Below, in pieces: positions 9,408 to 17,543 of a stretch of DNA of 64,000 bases. Origin of the DNA: Paenibacillus sp. J5C2022 (GTDB lineage: Bacteria; Bacillota; Bacilli; Paenibacillales; Paenibacillaceae); contig NZ_JAOQJC010000005.1 in assembly GCF_025567625.1 (NCBI RefSeq), forward strand, positions 186,001 to 250,000, in the 5' to 3' direction. Position numbers and translations under genes: made by a program. The notes beneath the pieces were generated by a model. It worked only from the letters and a program-made list of their open reading frames with translations, ran no database searches and was not told the DNA's origin. The first letter of the stretch is position 1. Every line of letters starts with the position of its first letter.

Positions 9408-9851
9408 TTGCGCAAAATATATGGAATGCTCTTATCTGCCGCAATATTGCTTGCATGCTGCGCGGTACCGGTATCCGCGAAGGAAATGACCGCAGCTCCG
9501 CTATTGCCTGTGCAAGCGTTCGACGTAGCTGCAGGGAAAGTCATCAAAAGCGTGCCTAACGACAGCGAGTTCCAGGAGATGGCGATGTCCTGGCTGAAAT
9601 CCGTAACGGGTCTTGCTCCCCAACTAACGGCCGATGACAGCTGCAGTTATGTATACCGCTTGCCTCTGTCATCCCCCGCGACAGTGAAGGCAGGAGACAT
9701 CTCTATCGTGTCGAATGACTTGTTCCTGTTCTATTGTAAGGACAAACCGCCGACCCTGCTATTGTTTGACCAAAACAAACGGCCCTATCTGTTCCTGTTC
9801 AATGCAGATATCGCTCCTTTTATCAAGAAGATAGGCATACCTGCCGGCTAG
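9408..9851 (+). CDS. Small exported protein of unknown function
   Basis: 147 aa, unrecognised. Starts at TTG 9408 after a strong AAGGAGG with a nine-base spacer. A signal peptide is evident (RKIYGMLLSAAILLACCAVPVSA, about residues 2-25); the CC pair could be read as a lipobox but the spacing fits signal peptidase I better. The mature part is about 120 aa with two Cys (DDSCSYVYR and FYCKDKPP) that could form a disulphide. No enzyme motif seen. It stands alone, divergent from mtnU and upstream of mtnE. Confidence 0.72.
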   Translation: MRKIYGMLLSAAILLACCAVPVSAKEMTAAPLLPVQAFDVAAGKVIKSVPNDSEFQEMAMSWLKSVTGLAPQLTADDSCSYVYRLPLSSPATVKAGDISIVSNDLFLFYCKDKPPTLLLFDQNKRPYLFLFNADIAPFIKKIGIPAG

Positions 9852-9953
9852 AGCCGATTTTGCGGGGTTGTTCTTCAAATCTTGTCGCGTTCATGCTACA
9901 TTATTTATATTTGAACACAAAAAGTAGCGTGCGCGGAGAGTGATGATGTTTTG

Positions 9954-11135
9954 ATGGATATGCAATGGAAAGCGGCGCCAGCCGACAGAATGTCGGCACT
10001 GCCGAAGCAATTTTTCGCCAATCTGGTCGCAAAGGCCAATGACCGAATTGCGGAAGGGCATGACGTAATCAATCTGGGGCAAGGCAATCCCGATCAGCCG
10101 ACTCCCGCCCATATTGTCGCCAGGCTGCAAGAGGCGGCTGCCAATCCGCTCTACCATAAATACCCTCCCTTCAGCGGTTACCCGTTCTTGAAGAATGCGG
10201 TGGCGGAGCGTTACAAGGCGGATTACAACGTCGAACTGGACCCGCAGACCGAAGTGGCCATTCTGTTCGGCGGCAAGACGGGATTGGTCGAAATCAGCCA
10301 ATGCCTGCTGAACCCGGGCGACGTCTGTCTCGTCCCCGATCCCGGCTATCCCGATTACTGGTCCGGCGTAGCGCTTGCAGGTGCAGAGATGTTCTTCATG
10401 CCCTTGAAGGAAGCACATGCCTTCCTGCCCGATCTTCACGCCGTTGATGAAGAGACGGCTCGCAAGGCCAAGCTGATGTTCATGAACTATCCGAACAATC
10501 CCACAGGAGCGACTGCAGACGCTTCCTTCTATGAGGAGGTCGTGGCGTTCGCACGGAAGCACGGAATCGTGGCGGCCAGCGACTTCGCTTACGGAGCAAT
10601 CGGCTACGACGGAGCCAGACCGGTCAGCTTCCTGCAGACACCGGGGGCCAAGGAAGTCGGCATTGAATTCTACACGTTGTCGAAGACATACAATATGGCC
10701 GGCTGGCGCGTCGGATTCGCGCTGGGCAATCGCGACATCATCGCCCTCATCAACACGATTCAGGATCATTATTATTGCAGTCTGTTCGGCGGTATTCAGG
10801 AGGCCGCCGCGCTGGCATTGACCGGACCGCAGCAATGCGTCTCCGACTTGACCGCTCGCTACGAGCAGCGCCGCGATGCCCTGTTCCAGGAGCTGGACAG
10901 TATCGGCTGGCGTGCGAAGAAGCCAAGCGGCTCCTTCTTCTGCTGGCTGCCGGTGCCGCAAGGCTACACGTCGGAGAGCTTCGCCGACAAGCTGCTGCAG
11001 GAAGCGAACGTGGTCGTCGCTCCCGGGAACGGCTTCGGCGTGCATGGCGAAGGCTACGTCCGGCTGGGGCTGCTGGCCGACGAAGCGCGTTTGCGCGAGG
11101 CTGTTCGGCGGATCGGCAAGCTCGGCTTGTTCTGA
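9954..11135 (+). CDS. mtnE: PLP-dependent aminotransferase, probable methionine salvage transaminase
   Basis: Class I/II aminotransferase, 393 aa. The PLP Lys is in LSKTYNMAGWRVGF; other fold marks are NLGQGNPDQPTP, NYPNNPTGA and ASDFAYGAIGYDG. In Bacillus this family (YkrV/MtnE) converts 2-keto-4-methylthiobutyrate to methionine, preferring glutamine as donor. Context supports this: mtnU is upstream and mtnWXB downstream. I use ATG 9954; TTG 9951 is closer to the GGAGAG site and is possible. No S-box riboswitch was seen in the 100 bp before it, unlike several Bacillus mtn units. Confidence 0.84.
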   Translation: MDMQWKAAPADRMSALPKQFFANLVAKANDRIAEGHDVINLGQGNPDQPTPAHIVARLQEAAANPLYHKYPPFSGYPFLKNAVAERYKADYNVELDPQTEVAILFGGKTGLVEISQCLLNPGDVCLVPDPGYPDYWSGVALAGAEMFFMPLKEAHAFLPDLHAVDEETARKAKLMFMNYPNNPTGATADASFYEEVVAFARKHGIVAASDFAYGAIGYDGARPVSFLQTPGAKEVGIEFYTLSKTYNMAGWRVGFALGNRDIIALINTIQDHYYCSLFGGIQEAAALALTGPQQCVSDLTARYEQRRDALFQELDSIGWRAKKPSGSFFCWLPVPQGYTSESFADKLLQEANVVVAPGNGFGVHGEGYVRLGLLADEARLREAVRRIGKLGLF

Positions 11136-11220
11136 CCGTCCTTTCTGCCTCATTGTTCGTTACCTGTTACAGTCGGCGTGCAGCGGTCACGGATCCGCGG
11201 CAATCGTGCGTTTGCCTTTC

Positions 11221-11249
11221 TTTACAGCACCCTGAGATCGTGATATTCT
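11221..11249 (+). promoter_or_regulatory. Promoter of the proBAC-mtnWXB operon
   Basis: -35 TTTACA (11221-11226), a 17-bp spacer and -10 TATTCT (11244-11249), preceded by an extended-minus-10 TG at 11241. Predicted start is about 11256, directly before the T-box leader. Confidence 0.72.
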
Positions 11250-11255
11250 TATTAC

Positions 11256-11514
11256 AATTGAACACATAACGTAACGACGGGACCAGTAAGCAAGTTGAGC
11301 CGCGTGCAGAGAGTAAATTCCATTGGCTGCGAGAATTTACCGAGAGGCCATTGCCGAAGCCTATCCCCGAACGGCCGGCGACAAGCCGGACAGCGCCTAC
11401 TGTTATCAGGCCAGAGCTGGATGAATGCCTTTTTAAGAGCGCTCATCAACAAAGGTGGTACCGCGGAAGCCGAGACTTTCGTCCTTTTATGGGGACGGGG
11501 GTCTTTTTTTTTTT
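11256..11514 (+). promoter_or_regulatory. T-box riboswitch leader (likely tRNA-Pro) with terminator
   Basis: Stem I shows an AGTA box (near 11286), the AGAGAG...GGCTGCGA distal double-loop motif on an 8-bp GTAAATTC/GAATTTAC stem (11321-11338 area), and a 3' specifier strand CGAAGCCTAT at 11355-11364. The T-box core AAAGGTGGTACCGCG lies at 11451-11465. A 12-bp terminator stem (11473-11484 with 11493-11504, three G-U pairs) ends in ten T. The specifier reads as Pro codon CCT (11360-11362), which fits the proB target; one base earlier gives Ala GCC. Uncharged tRNA should allow read-through into proB and beyond. Confidence 0.93.
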
Positions 11515-11559
11515 GCTGCGCAAGGAATATACATCTGATTATGGATTGGGACGGGATCG

Positions 11560-12666
11560 ATGATGATGGAACGAATAGTGGTTAAAATCGGAAGCAGCTC
11601 GCTTAACACGGAAGAAGGCGGATTGAACCGGGAGCGAATTGCCTACTTCGCCAGAGAGCTGGCCTCGCTTCACAGGCAGGGCTGCGAAGTGCTGCTCGTC
11701 ACCTCCGGAGCCGTGGCGGCCGGATTCCGGAGAATCGGTTATACGGCTCGTCCGAAGGCCGTACATGAGAAGCAAGCCGCTGCCGCAGTCGGTCAGGCGC
11801 TGCTCATGCAGGCTTATCAGGAGGAGCTGGCCCGCTACGAGCTTGTCGCTGCCCAGATCCTGCTGACGCGGGCCGACTTCTCCAACCGCCGCAGAATGAA
11901 CAATGCCTTAATGACGGTTGATGAATTGCTGAAGCAGCGCATTATTCCTATTATTAACGAAAACGATACCGTTGCTACGGATGAACTTGTGCTAAAATTT
12001 GGAGACAACGATCATTTGTCCGCGCTTGTCGCGGCCATGACCCGCGCTGCCAAGCTGGTCATCATTACCGATATGGACGGCCTGTATACGGAAGACCCTC
12101 GCAAAAACCCGCAAGCGGTCAAGATTGAGCGAGTCGACCGGATATCGGAAGATATCCTCAAGCTAGCCGGCGGTGCCGGTTCAGCGATCGGCACAGGCGG
12201 CATGCGGTCCAAGATTGAAGCCGCGCGTATCGCCATGCGGGGCGGCGTCTCCGCCTTCATCGGCAAAGTGCAGCAGGATGGCGAATTGAGACTCGCCGTC
12301 AACGGACAAGGACGAGGCACCTACTTCGACACGAAGCTGCACAGCTTGCCGATGAAGAAGCAGTGGCTGGGCTTCCATTCCATACCCACCGGTGTGATCA
12401 CAGTGGATGAAGGAGCCGAGCAAGCGCTGCTCACTGCGGGCAGAAGCTTGCTGCCCGCAGGCGTAACGAGCTGTGAAGGAGACTTCCATCCCGGCGATGT
12501 CGTCGAGGTCCGGAGCAGCAGCGGGAACCCGATCGGCAGAGGCGTCGTTAATTATGCCACCTGGCAGCTGCAGGCGGCAGCCGGATTATGCTCCGATGAT
12601 GTGTCGCGCCGCGTAGAGGTAGCTAGGCTGGAAGTTATTCATCGCGACGAGTGGGTAACGCTTTAG
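11560..12666 (+). CDS. proB: Glutamate 5-kinase
   Basis: First step of proline synthesis: ATP-dependent phosphorylation of glutamate. 368 aa, the family length. Amino-acid-kinase domain (about 1-255; VVKIGSSSL, LLVTSGAVAAG, PIINENDTVATDE, ITDMDGLYTEDP) and a C-terminal PUA domain (about 275-360). The start has three ATGs in a row (11560, 11563, 11566); the ribosome site is weak (GGGACGGG). First gene after the T-box, so controlled by tRNA charging; feedback inhibition by proline is usual in the family. Confidence 0.95.
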   Translation: MMMERIVVKIGSSSLNTEEGGLNRERIAYFARELASLHRQGCEVLLVTSGAVAAGFRRIGYTARPKAVHEKQAAAAVGQALLMQAYQEELARYELVAAQILLTRADFSNRRRMNNALMTVDELLKQRIIPIINENDTVATDELVLKFGDNDHLSALVAAMTRAAKLVIITDMDGLYTEDPRKNPQAVKIERVDRISEDILKLAGGAGSAIGTGGMRSKIEAARIAMRGGVSAFIGKVQQDGELRLAVNGQGRGTYFDTKLHSLPMKKQWLGFHSIPTGVITVDEGAEQALLTAGRSLLPAGVTSCEGDFHPGDVVEVRSSSGNPIGRGVVNYATWQLQAAAGLCSDDVSRRVEVARLEVIHRDEWVTL

Positions 12667-12708
12667 TTCATTTGCGTTTTATTTCATGTAATGACAGGAG
12701 GCTATCAC

Positions 12709-13962
12709 ATGACTGTAAGCGAGGTAAGAGAGAAGGCGATGCTGGCGCAAGAAGCAGCTGCCATAATGAATCGTATGACAACGGAACAGAAGAACAAGGC
12801 TCTGCTCATGATGGCCGATGCCCTGCTGGAGCATCAGGAACACATTATTGCCGCGAACGGGCAAGACTTGTCCCGCGGCCGCGACAACGGCACAAGCGTC
12901 TCCCTGCTCGACCGGCTGGCGCTGGACAGCGCTCGTATCGCCGGAATTGCCGAGGGATTGCGTCAGATTGCCGCGCTGCCCGATCCGGTAGGAACTGTGC
13001 TGGACGACTTCCAGCGACCTAACGGATTATCCATCCGAGCCGTGCGTGTGCCGCTAGGCGTCATCGGGATGATCTACGAAGCGCGCCCCAATGTGACTGT
13101 CGATGCTGCGGGTCTCTGCTTGAAGACGGGCAACTGCGTCGTGCTGCGAGGCGGCTCAGCCGCGCTGGAATCCAATCGCGCGATCGTGGCTATATTAAAG
13201 CAGGCGCTTGAAGCGGCGGGATTGCCACAGGATGCAATTGCTCTCATTGAAGATTCCGATCGCGCTTCCGTCAACGAAATGCTGAAATTGAACGGTCTGC
13301 TCGACGTCGTGATTCCCCGCGGAGGCGCATCGCTCATTCGCAACGTCGTGGAGAATGCGACTGTCCCGGTCATTGAGACGGGAGCCGGCATCTGCCATAC
13401 TTATATCGACGAATCCGCCCTGCCCGACATGGGGTCCGACATTGCCTTCAACGCCAAGGTGCAGCGCCCCTCCGTCTGCAATGCGATGGAGACGCTGCTT
13501 GTACACAGCAGCCATGCCGGCAAGCACCTTCCCGCTCTCGCAGCGCGGCTGCGTGAAGCAGGTGTTGAACTGAAGGGCTGCAGCAAGTCGCAAGCGATCG
13601 TTGATGGCCTCTCGACTGCGGAGGAATCCGATTACGCGACGGAATACAACGACTATATTTTGAACATACGGATTGTGGAGAACCTGGACGAAGCGCTGGC
13701 CCATATTCGCCAATTCGGCACGAAGCATTCCGAATGCATCGTGACAGAGAATGCAGAGCATGCAGAGCGGTTCATGCAGGAAGTGGATGCGGCGGCTGTA
13801 TACCACAACGCCTCCACTCGCTTCACCGACGGCTTCGAATTCGGGTTCGGCGCAGAGATAGGCATCAGCACGCAGAAGCTGCATGCGCGCGGACCTATGG
13901 GCTTGCCTGCCTTGACGTCCATGAAATACCGGATTGCCGGCTCCGGCCAAATAAGAGGATAA
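12709..13962 (+). CDS. proA: Gamma-glutamyl phosphate reductase
   Basis: NADPH-dependent reduction of glutamyl 5-phosphate to glutamate semialdehyde. 417 aa, normal length, aldehyde-dehydrogenase fold. Catalytic Cys is in NAKVQRPSVCNAMETLLVH; other marks are PLGVIGMIYEARPNVTVDAAGLCLKTGN and LHARGPMGLPALTS. The ATG at 12709 follows AGGAGG with a seven-base spacer; the frame is open from 12691 without a better site. Cotranscribed with proB (43 bp gap) and proC. Confidence 0.96.
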   Translation: MTVSEVREKAMLAQEAAAIMNRMTTEQKNKALLMMADALLEHQEHIIAANGQDLSRGRDNGTSVSLLDRLALDSARIAGIAEGLRQIAALPDPVGTVLDDFQRPNGLSIRAVRVPLGVIGMIYEARPNVTVDAAGLCLKTGNCVVLRGGSAALESNRAIVAILKQALEAAGLPQDAIALIEDSDRASVNEMLKLNGLLDVVIPRGGASLIRNVVENATVPVIETGAGICHTYIDESALPDMGSDIAFNAKVQRPSVCNAMETLLVHSSHAGKHLPALAARLREAGVELKGCSKSQAIVDGLSTAEESDYATEYNDYILNIRIVENLDEALAHIRQFGTKHSECIVTENAEHAERFMQEVDAAAVYHNASTRFTDGFEFGFGAEIGISTQKLHARGPMGLPALTSMKYRIAGSGQIRG

Positions 13963-13993
13963 CCACATAAAGCTACCAAGGAGGGAAATCATC

Positions 13994-14863
13994 ATGTCTA
14001 CACTTACACAAGGCAGCATTGCCTCCATGCAAATATGCTTCTACGGCGCTGGCTCCATGGCGGAAGCGATCGCCCGCGGCGTCATTAGCAATGAACTGAT
14101 TCAAGCCGATCGCATTACGATGCTGAACCGGAGCAATGAAGACCGTCTGGCGGAGCTCCATCAACAGTACGGCGTACGAACGAAGCTGCAGGGTTGTTCC
14201 CACGAAGGCAGCCTTCGCGAAGCCGACATTATCTTCCTGGCCATGAAGCCCAAGGATGCGGCGGAGGCGCTGGATGAGCTGAAGCCTCTCCTGTCGCCGC
14301 GCCAGCTCGTTGTATCCGTCATCGCCGGACTGTCTATCGCATCGATGGAACAGCTGCTTGGCGGCGATCAGCCAATTGTCAGAGCGATGCCCAACACCTC
14401 CAGCACGATCGGGCTGGGCGCGACAGGCATTAGCTATTCGACAGCGGTGTCGGAACAACAGCGAGGAATCGCAGAAGCGATATTCCAATCCATAGGCATC
14501 ATTACCGTAGTGGCGGAATCGCTTCAGTCCGCCATCACCGGCGTATCCGGCAGCGGACCCGCGTATGTGTACGCCTTCATGGAAGCGATGATGCAAGGCG
14601 CCAGCGAGCTCGGCTTGACGGAGGATGCGGCGCGCGAGCTCGTCATACAGACCGTACTTGGCGCAGCCCAGATGGCCCGGACGACCGGAGAGCATCCTGC
14701 CGAGCTGCGCAGGAAGGTTACGTCGCCGAACGGGACGACAGAAGCGGCGCTTCGCGTGATGGCGGAAGGCCAGCTGGCGCACACGGTCGTCAGCGGGATG
14801 CGCCGCAGCGCGGACAGAGCCGACGAGCTGGGCGAAGCGATTGAAAGGAGTATTGCGCAATGA
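13994..14863 (+). CDS. proC: Pyrroline-5-carboxylate reductase
   Basis: Last step of proline synthesis, NAD(P)H-dependent. 289 aa. N-terminal Rossmann loop FYGAGSMAEAIARG (about 14-28), FLAMKPKD, and the C-terminal signature ITGVSGSGPAYVYAFMEAMMQGA. ATG 13994 follows AAGGAGG with a good spacer. The last four bases overlap the mtnW start (ATGA), so translation of proC and mtnW is probably coupled. Confidence 0.96.
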   Translation: MSTLTQGSIASMQICFYGAGSMAEAIARGVISNELIQADRITMLNRSNEDRLAELHQQYGVRTKLQGCSHEGSLREADIIFLAMKPKDAAEALDELKPLLSPRQLVVSVIAGLSIASMEQLLGGDQPIVRAMPNTSSTIGLGATGISYSTAVSEQQRGIAEAIFQSIGIITVVAESLQSAITGVSGSGPAYVYAFMEAMMQGASELGLTEDAARELVIQTVLGAAQMARTTGEHPAELRRKVTSPNGTTEAALRVMAEGQLAHTVVSGMRRSADRADELGEAIERSIAQ

Positions 14864-16098
14864 CAACAAGCAGCGTATGTATTGCAACTTACAGAGCTTA
14901 TGACGACAAGGCCGATTTCCACAAGAAAGCCCAGTCCATCGCGGTCGGTCTTACGGTGGGAAGCTGGACGGAGCTGCCGCAAGCGAAAAAAGCGGAAATG
15001 GAGAAGCATCTGGGAAAGGTGGTGTCCGTTACCGTACACGAGCCTGAAGATATGGTCCCCGGCAGTCGCTATGCCGATATTGCCATCGCTTATCCGGACC
15101 TGAACTTCAGCAGGGATCTGCCGGCGCTGCTCGTCACCGTATTCGGCAAGCTGAGCATGGATGGACGCATCAAGCTCATGGATCTTGACGTGTCGGAATC
15201 GTTCGCATCCGCGTTCCCGGGCCCCAAGCTCGGACTGCAAGGCGTCAGACAACTGCTTGGCGTGCATGACCGCCCTCTGCTGATGAGCATCTTCAAATCG
15301 GTCGTCGGTCACGATCTGGCGAATTTGAAGGAGCAGTTTTACCGGCAGGCAATGGGCGGTGTCGACTTGATCAAGGATGACGAAATATTATTCGAGAACC
15401 CGCTTACCCCGCTGGAGAAGCGCGTGGAAGCCTGTATGGCAGCGGCGCGGCAAACCGAGGAACAGACGGGCCAAAAGCTGCTATATGCCGTCAATTTGAC
15501 CGGACCGACCTCCAAGCTGGCGGACAACGCCCGCAGAGCGATTGCAGCAGGCGCGAACGCGCTGCTGTTCAACGTACTGGCATACGGCTACGACGTATTG
15601 CACGAGCTGAGCAGCGATCCTTCCATCTCCGTTCCCATTGCGGCCCATCCCGCAATGGCCGGGGCGATCTATCCTTCGCCCCATTACGGAATGAGCGCTT
15701 CGCTCTTGCTCGGCAAGCTGATGCGATTGTCCGGTGCCGATCTGGTGCTGTTCCCTTCCCCTTACGGCTCTGTCGTCATGCCGAAGGAGGAGAATCTGGC
15801 TATTAAGGAAGCCTTGTTGCAGCCGCTGCACAACTTGCGGACAAGCCTCCCCGTTCCATCTGCCGGCATTCATCCCGGTCTCGTGCCGCTTATCCTGCAG
15901 GACTTCGGCCATGAAGTCGTAGTCAATGCCGGCGGCGGCATTCACGGTCATCCTATGGGTACGGAAGCCGGCGGTGCCGCATTCCGTCAAGCGATTGCAG
16001 CCGCCATGAACGGCGTGCCGCTGGTAGAAGCCGCGAGTCAAGCGGGCCATGAGCCTTTGAAGGCAGCAATTGAAGCATGGGGGATCAAGACATCATGA
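14860..16098 (+). CDS. mtnW: RuBisCO-like protein: 2,3-diketo-5-methylthiopentyl-1-phosphate enolase
   Basis: Enolase of methionine salvage, 412 aa. RuBisCO large-chain fold: N-terminal domain to about 130, then a TIM barrel. GVDLIKDDE carries the Lys that is carbamylated for Mg binding, followed by the acidic ligands; GIHPGLVPLIL and NAGGGIHGHPMG are phosphate-binding segments of the MtnW group. It lacks the residue set of carbon-fixing RuBisCO, and the downstream mtnX and mtnB confirm the pathway. The start overlaps the proC stop by four bases and the end overlaps mtnX (ATGA). Confidence 0.95.
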   Translation: MTTSSVCIATYRAYDDKADFHKKAQSIAVGLTVGSWTELPQAKKAEMEKHLGKVVSVTVHEPEDMVPGSRYADIAIAYPDLNFSRDLPALLVTVFGKLSMDGRIKLMDLDVSESFASAFPGPKLGLQGVRQLLGVHDRPLLMSIFKSVVGHDLANLKEQFYRQAMGGVDLIKDDEILFENPLTPLEKRVEACMAAARQTEEQTGQKLLYAVNLTGPTSKLADNARRAIAAGANALLFNVLAYGYDVLHELSSDPSISVPIAAHPAMAGAIYPSPHYGMSASLLLGKLMRLSGADLVLFPSPYGSVVMPKEENLAIKEALLQPLHNLRTSLPVPSAGIHPGLVPLILQDFGHEVVVNAGGGIHGHPMGTEAGGAAFRQAIAAAMNGVPLVEAASQAGHEPLKAAIEAWGIKTS

Positions 16099-16781
16099 GC
16101 ATCAAGCAAAAAACAGACAAGAAACGCATCGTATTTTGCGACTTCGACGGAACCATCACCGTCAATGACAACATCATCGCGCTTATCAAGCATTTCAATC
16201 CGCCAGGCTGGGAAGACATCGCTAGCCGTACTATCGCTACCGAGCTCTCGATCAAAGAAGGGGTAGGACATATGTTCCGTCTCCTCCCCTCTTCCATGAA
16301 AGAAGAGATGATTCAATACAGTATATCCAACGCACGCATTCGAGAAGGTTTCCAGACATTTCTCGATTACTGTAATTCGAATGATATCCAAGTGCTCGTG
16401 ACGAGCGGGGGGATTGATTTCTTTGTCTTTCCTTTGCTGGAGCCGTTCGGCATTCCGAAGGAGCATATATTCTGCAACGGCAGCGACTTCAGCAGCGCGC
16501 AGACGGAGATCCTGTGGCCGCATCCATGCGATGAGCACTGTGCGAACGATTGCGGCATGTGCAAGACGACGATTATGCGCCGTTATCCGGCAAGCCGGTA
16601 CGAGCGGATTATTATCGGAGACAGCGTCACGGATTTCGAAGGCGCCAAGCAGGCGGATATCGTCTTCTCCCGCTCTCATCTGACCGAGAAATGCCGGGAG
16701 CTCGGCATACCGCATAACGAATATGAGACATTCCACGATATCATTCACGCCTTGGAAGCAGAAAGGATTAATGTAACATGA
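16095..16781 (+). CDS. mtnX: 2-hydroxy-3-keto-5-methylthiopentenyl-1-phosphate phosphatase
   Basis: HAD-superfamily phosphatase of methionine salvage, 228 aa. Catalytic motif DFDGTITVND near the N-terminus, motif II Thr/Ser in VTSGGIDFF, and motif III IIGDSVTDFEGA. A Cys-rich patch HPCDEHCANDCGMCK (about residues 148-162) is typical of MtnX. The ATG at 16095 overlaps the mtnW stop as ATGA; an in-frame ATG at 16077 lies inside mtnW without a ribosome site. It acts directly on the MtnW product. Confidence 0.94.
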   Translation: MSIKQKTDKKRIVFCDFDGTITVNDNIIALIKHFNPPGWEDIASRTIATELSIKEGVGHMFRLLPSSMKEEMIQYSISNARIREGFQTFLDYCNSNDIQVLVTSGGIDFFVFPLLEPFGIPKEHIFCNGSDFSSAQTEILWPHPCDEHCANDCGMCKTTIMRRYPASRYERIIIGDSVTDFEGAKQADIVFSRSHLTEKCRELGIPHNEYETFHDIIHALEAERINVT

Positions 16782-17431
16782 GCTTTGAACAAATTGCGTT
16801 AGAAGACAAGCAACGCGCGCTGCTGGAGCTTCGTGAAGTGAAGGAGCTATTCGCATCCCGCGGCTGGTTCCCGGGTACGAGCGGCAATCTGTCCATTCGG
16901 GTGGGCGACTATCAGCCCAATAATTTCCAATTCGCGATTACGGCAAGCGGCAAGGACAAGACAGTGCATACGCCCGAAGACTACCTGTTCGTGGATCAGC
17001 ACGGCAAGCCATGCGAGCAGACCTCGCTTAAGCCATCCGCCGAGACGCTCATTCATTGCGAAATCTATCGTCTGACGGGCGCTGGTGCCATATTCCATGT
17101 GCACACCGTATGGAACAACGTCATCTCCGAATACTTCTGGGACCGGAATTCCGTGCCAGTCGATGGCGTAGAGCTGATCAAGGGCTTTAATATTTGGGAC
17201 GAGGAAGCGCATATTGACATTCCGATCGTATCCAATTTCGCCCATATCCCTTCCATCATTCCTGAGGTGACGGAACGCATCCAGAAGCATATTCCCGGCA
17301 TTCTGCTCAGGAAGCACGGCATTTACGCCTGGGGCGCCAACGCTTTCGAAGCGAAGCGGCATCTGGAGGCATTTGAATTCATTTTCGAATATGTGTATCG
17401 CTGGGAGCTGCTGAAGCGAAGCGGCCAGTAA
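16778..17431 (+). CDS. mtnB: Methylthioribulose-1-phosphate dehydratase
   Basis: Class II aldolase-fold zinc enzyme, 217 aa, dehydrating 5-methylthioribulose 1-phosphate to the diketo substrate of MtnW. Marks: GWFPGTSGNLSIRV, SLKPSAETLIHCEIYR, zinc ligands in FHVHTVWNN, and a third His in LLRKHGIYAWG. It overlaps mtnX by four bases (ATGA) and is the last gene before a terminator. mtnD, mtnK and mtnA are not in the window. Confidence 0.94.
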   Translation: MSFEQIALEDKQRALLELREVKELFASRGWFPGTSGNLSIRVGDYQPNNFQFAITASGKDKTVHTPEDYLFVDQHGKPCEQTSLKPSAETLIHCEIYRLTGAGAIFHVHTVWNNVISEYFWDRNSVPVDGVELIKGFNIWDEEAHIDIPIVSNFAHIPSIIPEVTERIQKHIPGILLRKHGIYAWGANAFEAKRHLEAFEFIFEYVYRWELLKRSGQ

Positions 17432-17442
17432 TAAGACAGCAG

Positions 17443-17482
17443 AACTCCTCATCCCGGCGAATCCCGGAGATGAGGAGTTTTG
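17443..17482 (+). terminator. Terminator after mtnB
   Basis: Ten-base outer arms (17443-17452 and 17470-17479, AACTCCTCAT type) plus an inner CCGG/CCGG pairing. It is followed by a short T-run, so strength is moderate. It marks the end of the proBAC-mtnWXB unit. Confidence 0.7.
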
Positions 17483-17491
17483 CTTATCCGC

Positions 17492-17522
17492 TTGACCTTG
17501 ACGCAGCGTCAACGTTCACAAT
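17492..17522 (+). promoter_or_regulatory. MerR-type promoter with operator in a 19-bp spacer
   Basis: -35 TTGACC (17492-17497), then 19 bp, then -10 CACAAT (17517-17522). The spacer holds the perfect 15-bp dyad TTGACGCAGCGTCAA (17498-17512). Over-long 19-bp spacers carrying a dyad are the hallmark of MerR-controlled promoters, which the regulator untwists when activated. The next gene encodes a MerR protein, so autoregulation is expected. Confidence 0.68.
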
Positions 17523-17543
17523 GAAGGACAGGAGGTGTGACAG

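Noticed and set aside
9271..9953. S-box (SAM-I) riboswitch upstream of mtnU or mtnE
   Set aside because: None of the conserved S-box core segments could be found by eye in either upstream region.
9891..11153. 420-codon open frame on the minus strand
   Set aside because: It is the antisense shadow of mtnE; the plus frame carries all PLP-enzyme motifs.
13195..15312. Several long minus-strand frames opposite proA, proC and mtnW
   Set aside because: They mirror high-GC coding DNA on the other strand and have no ribosome sites or family motifs.
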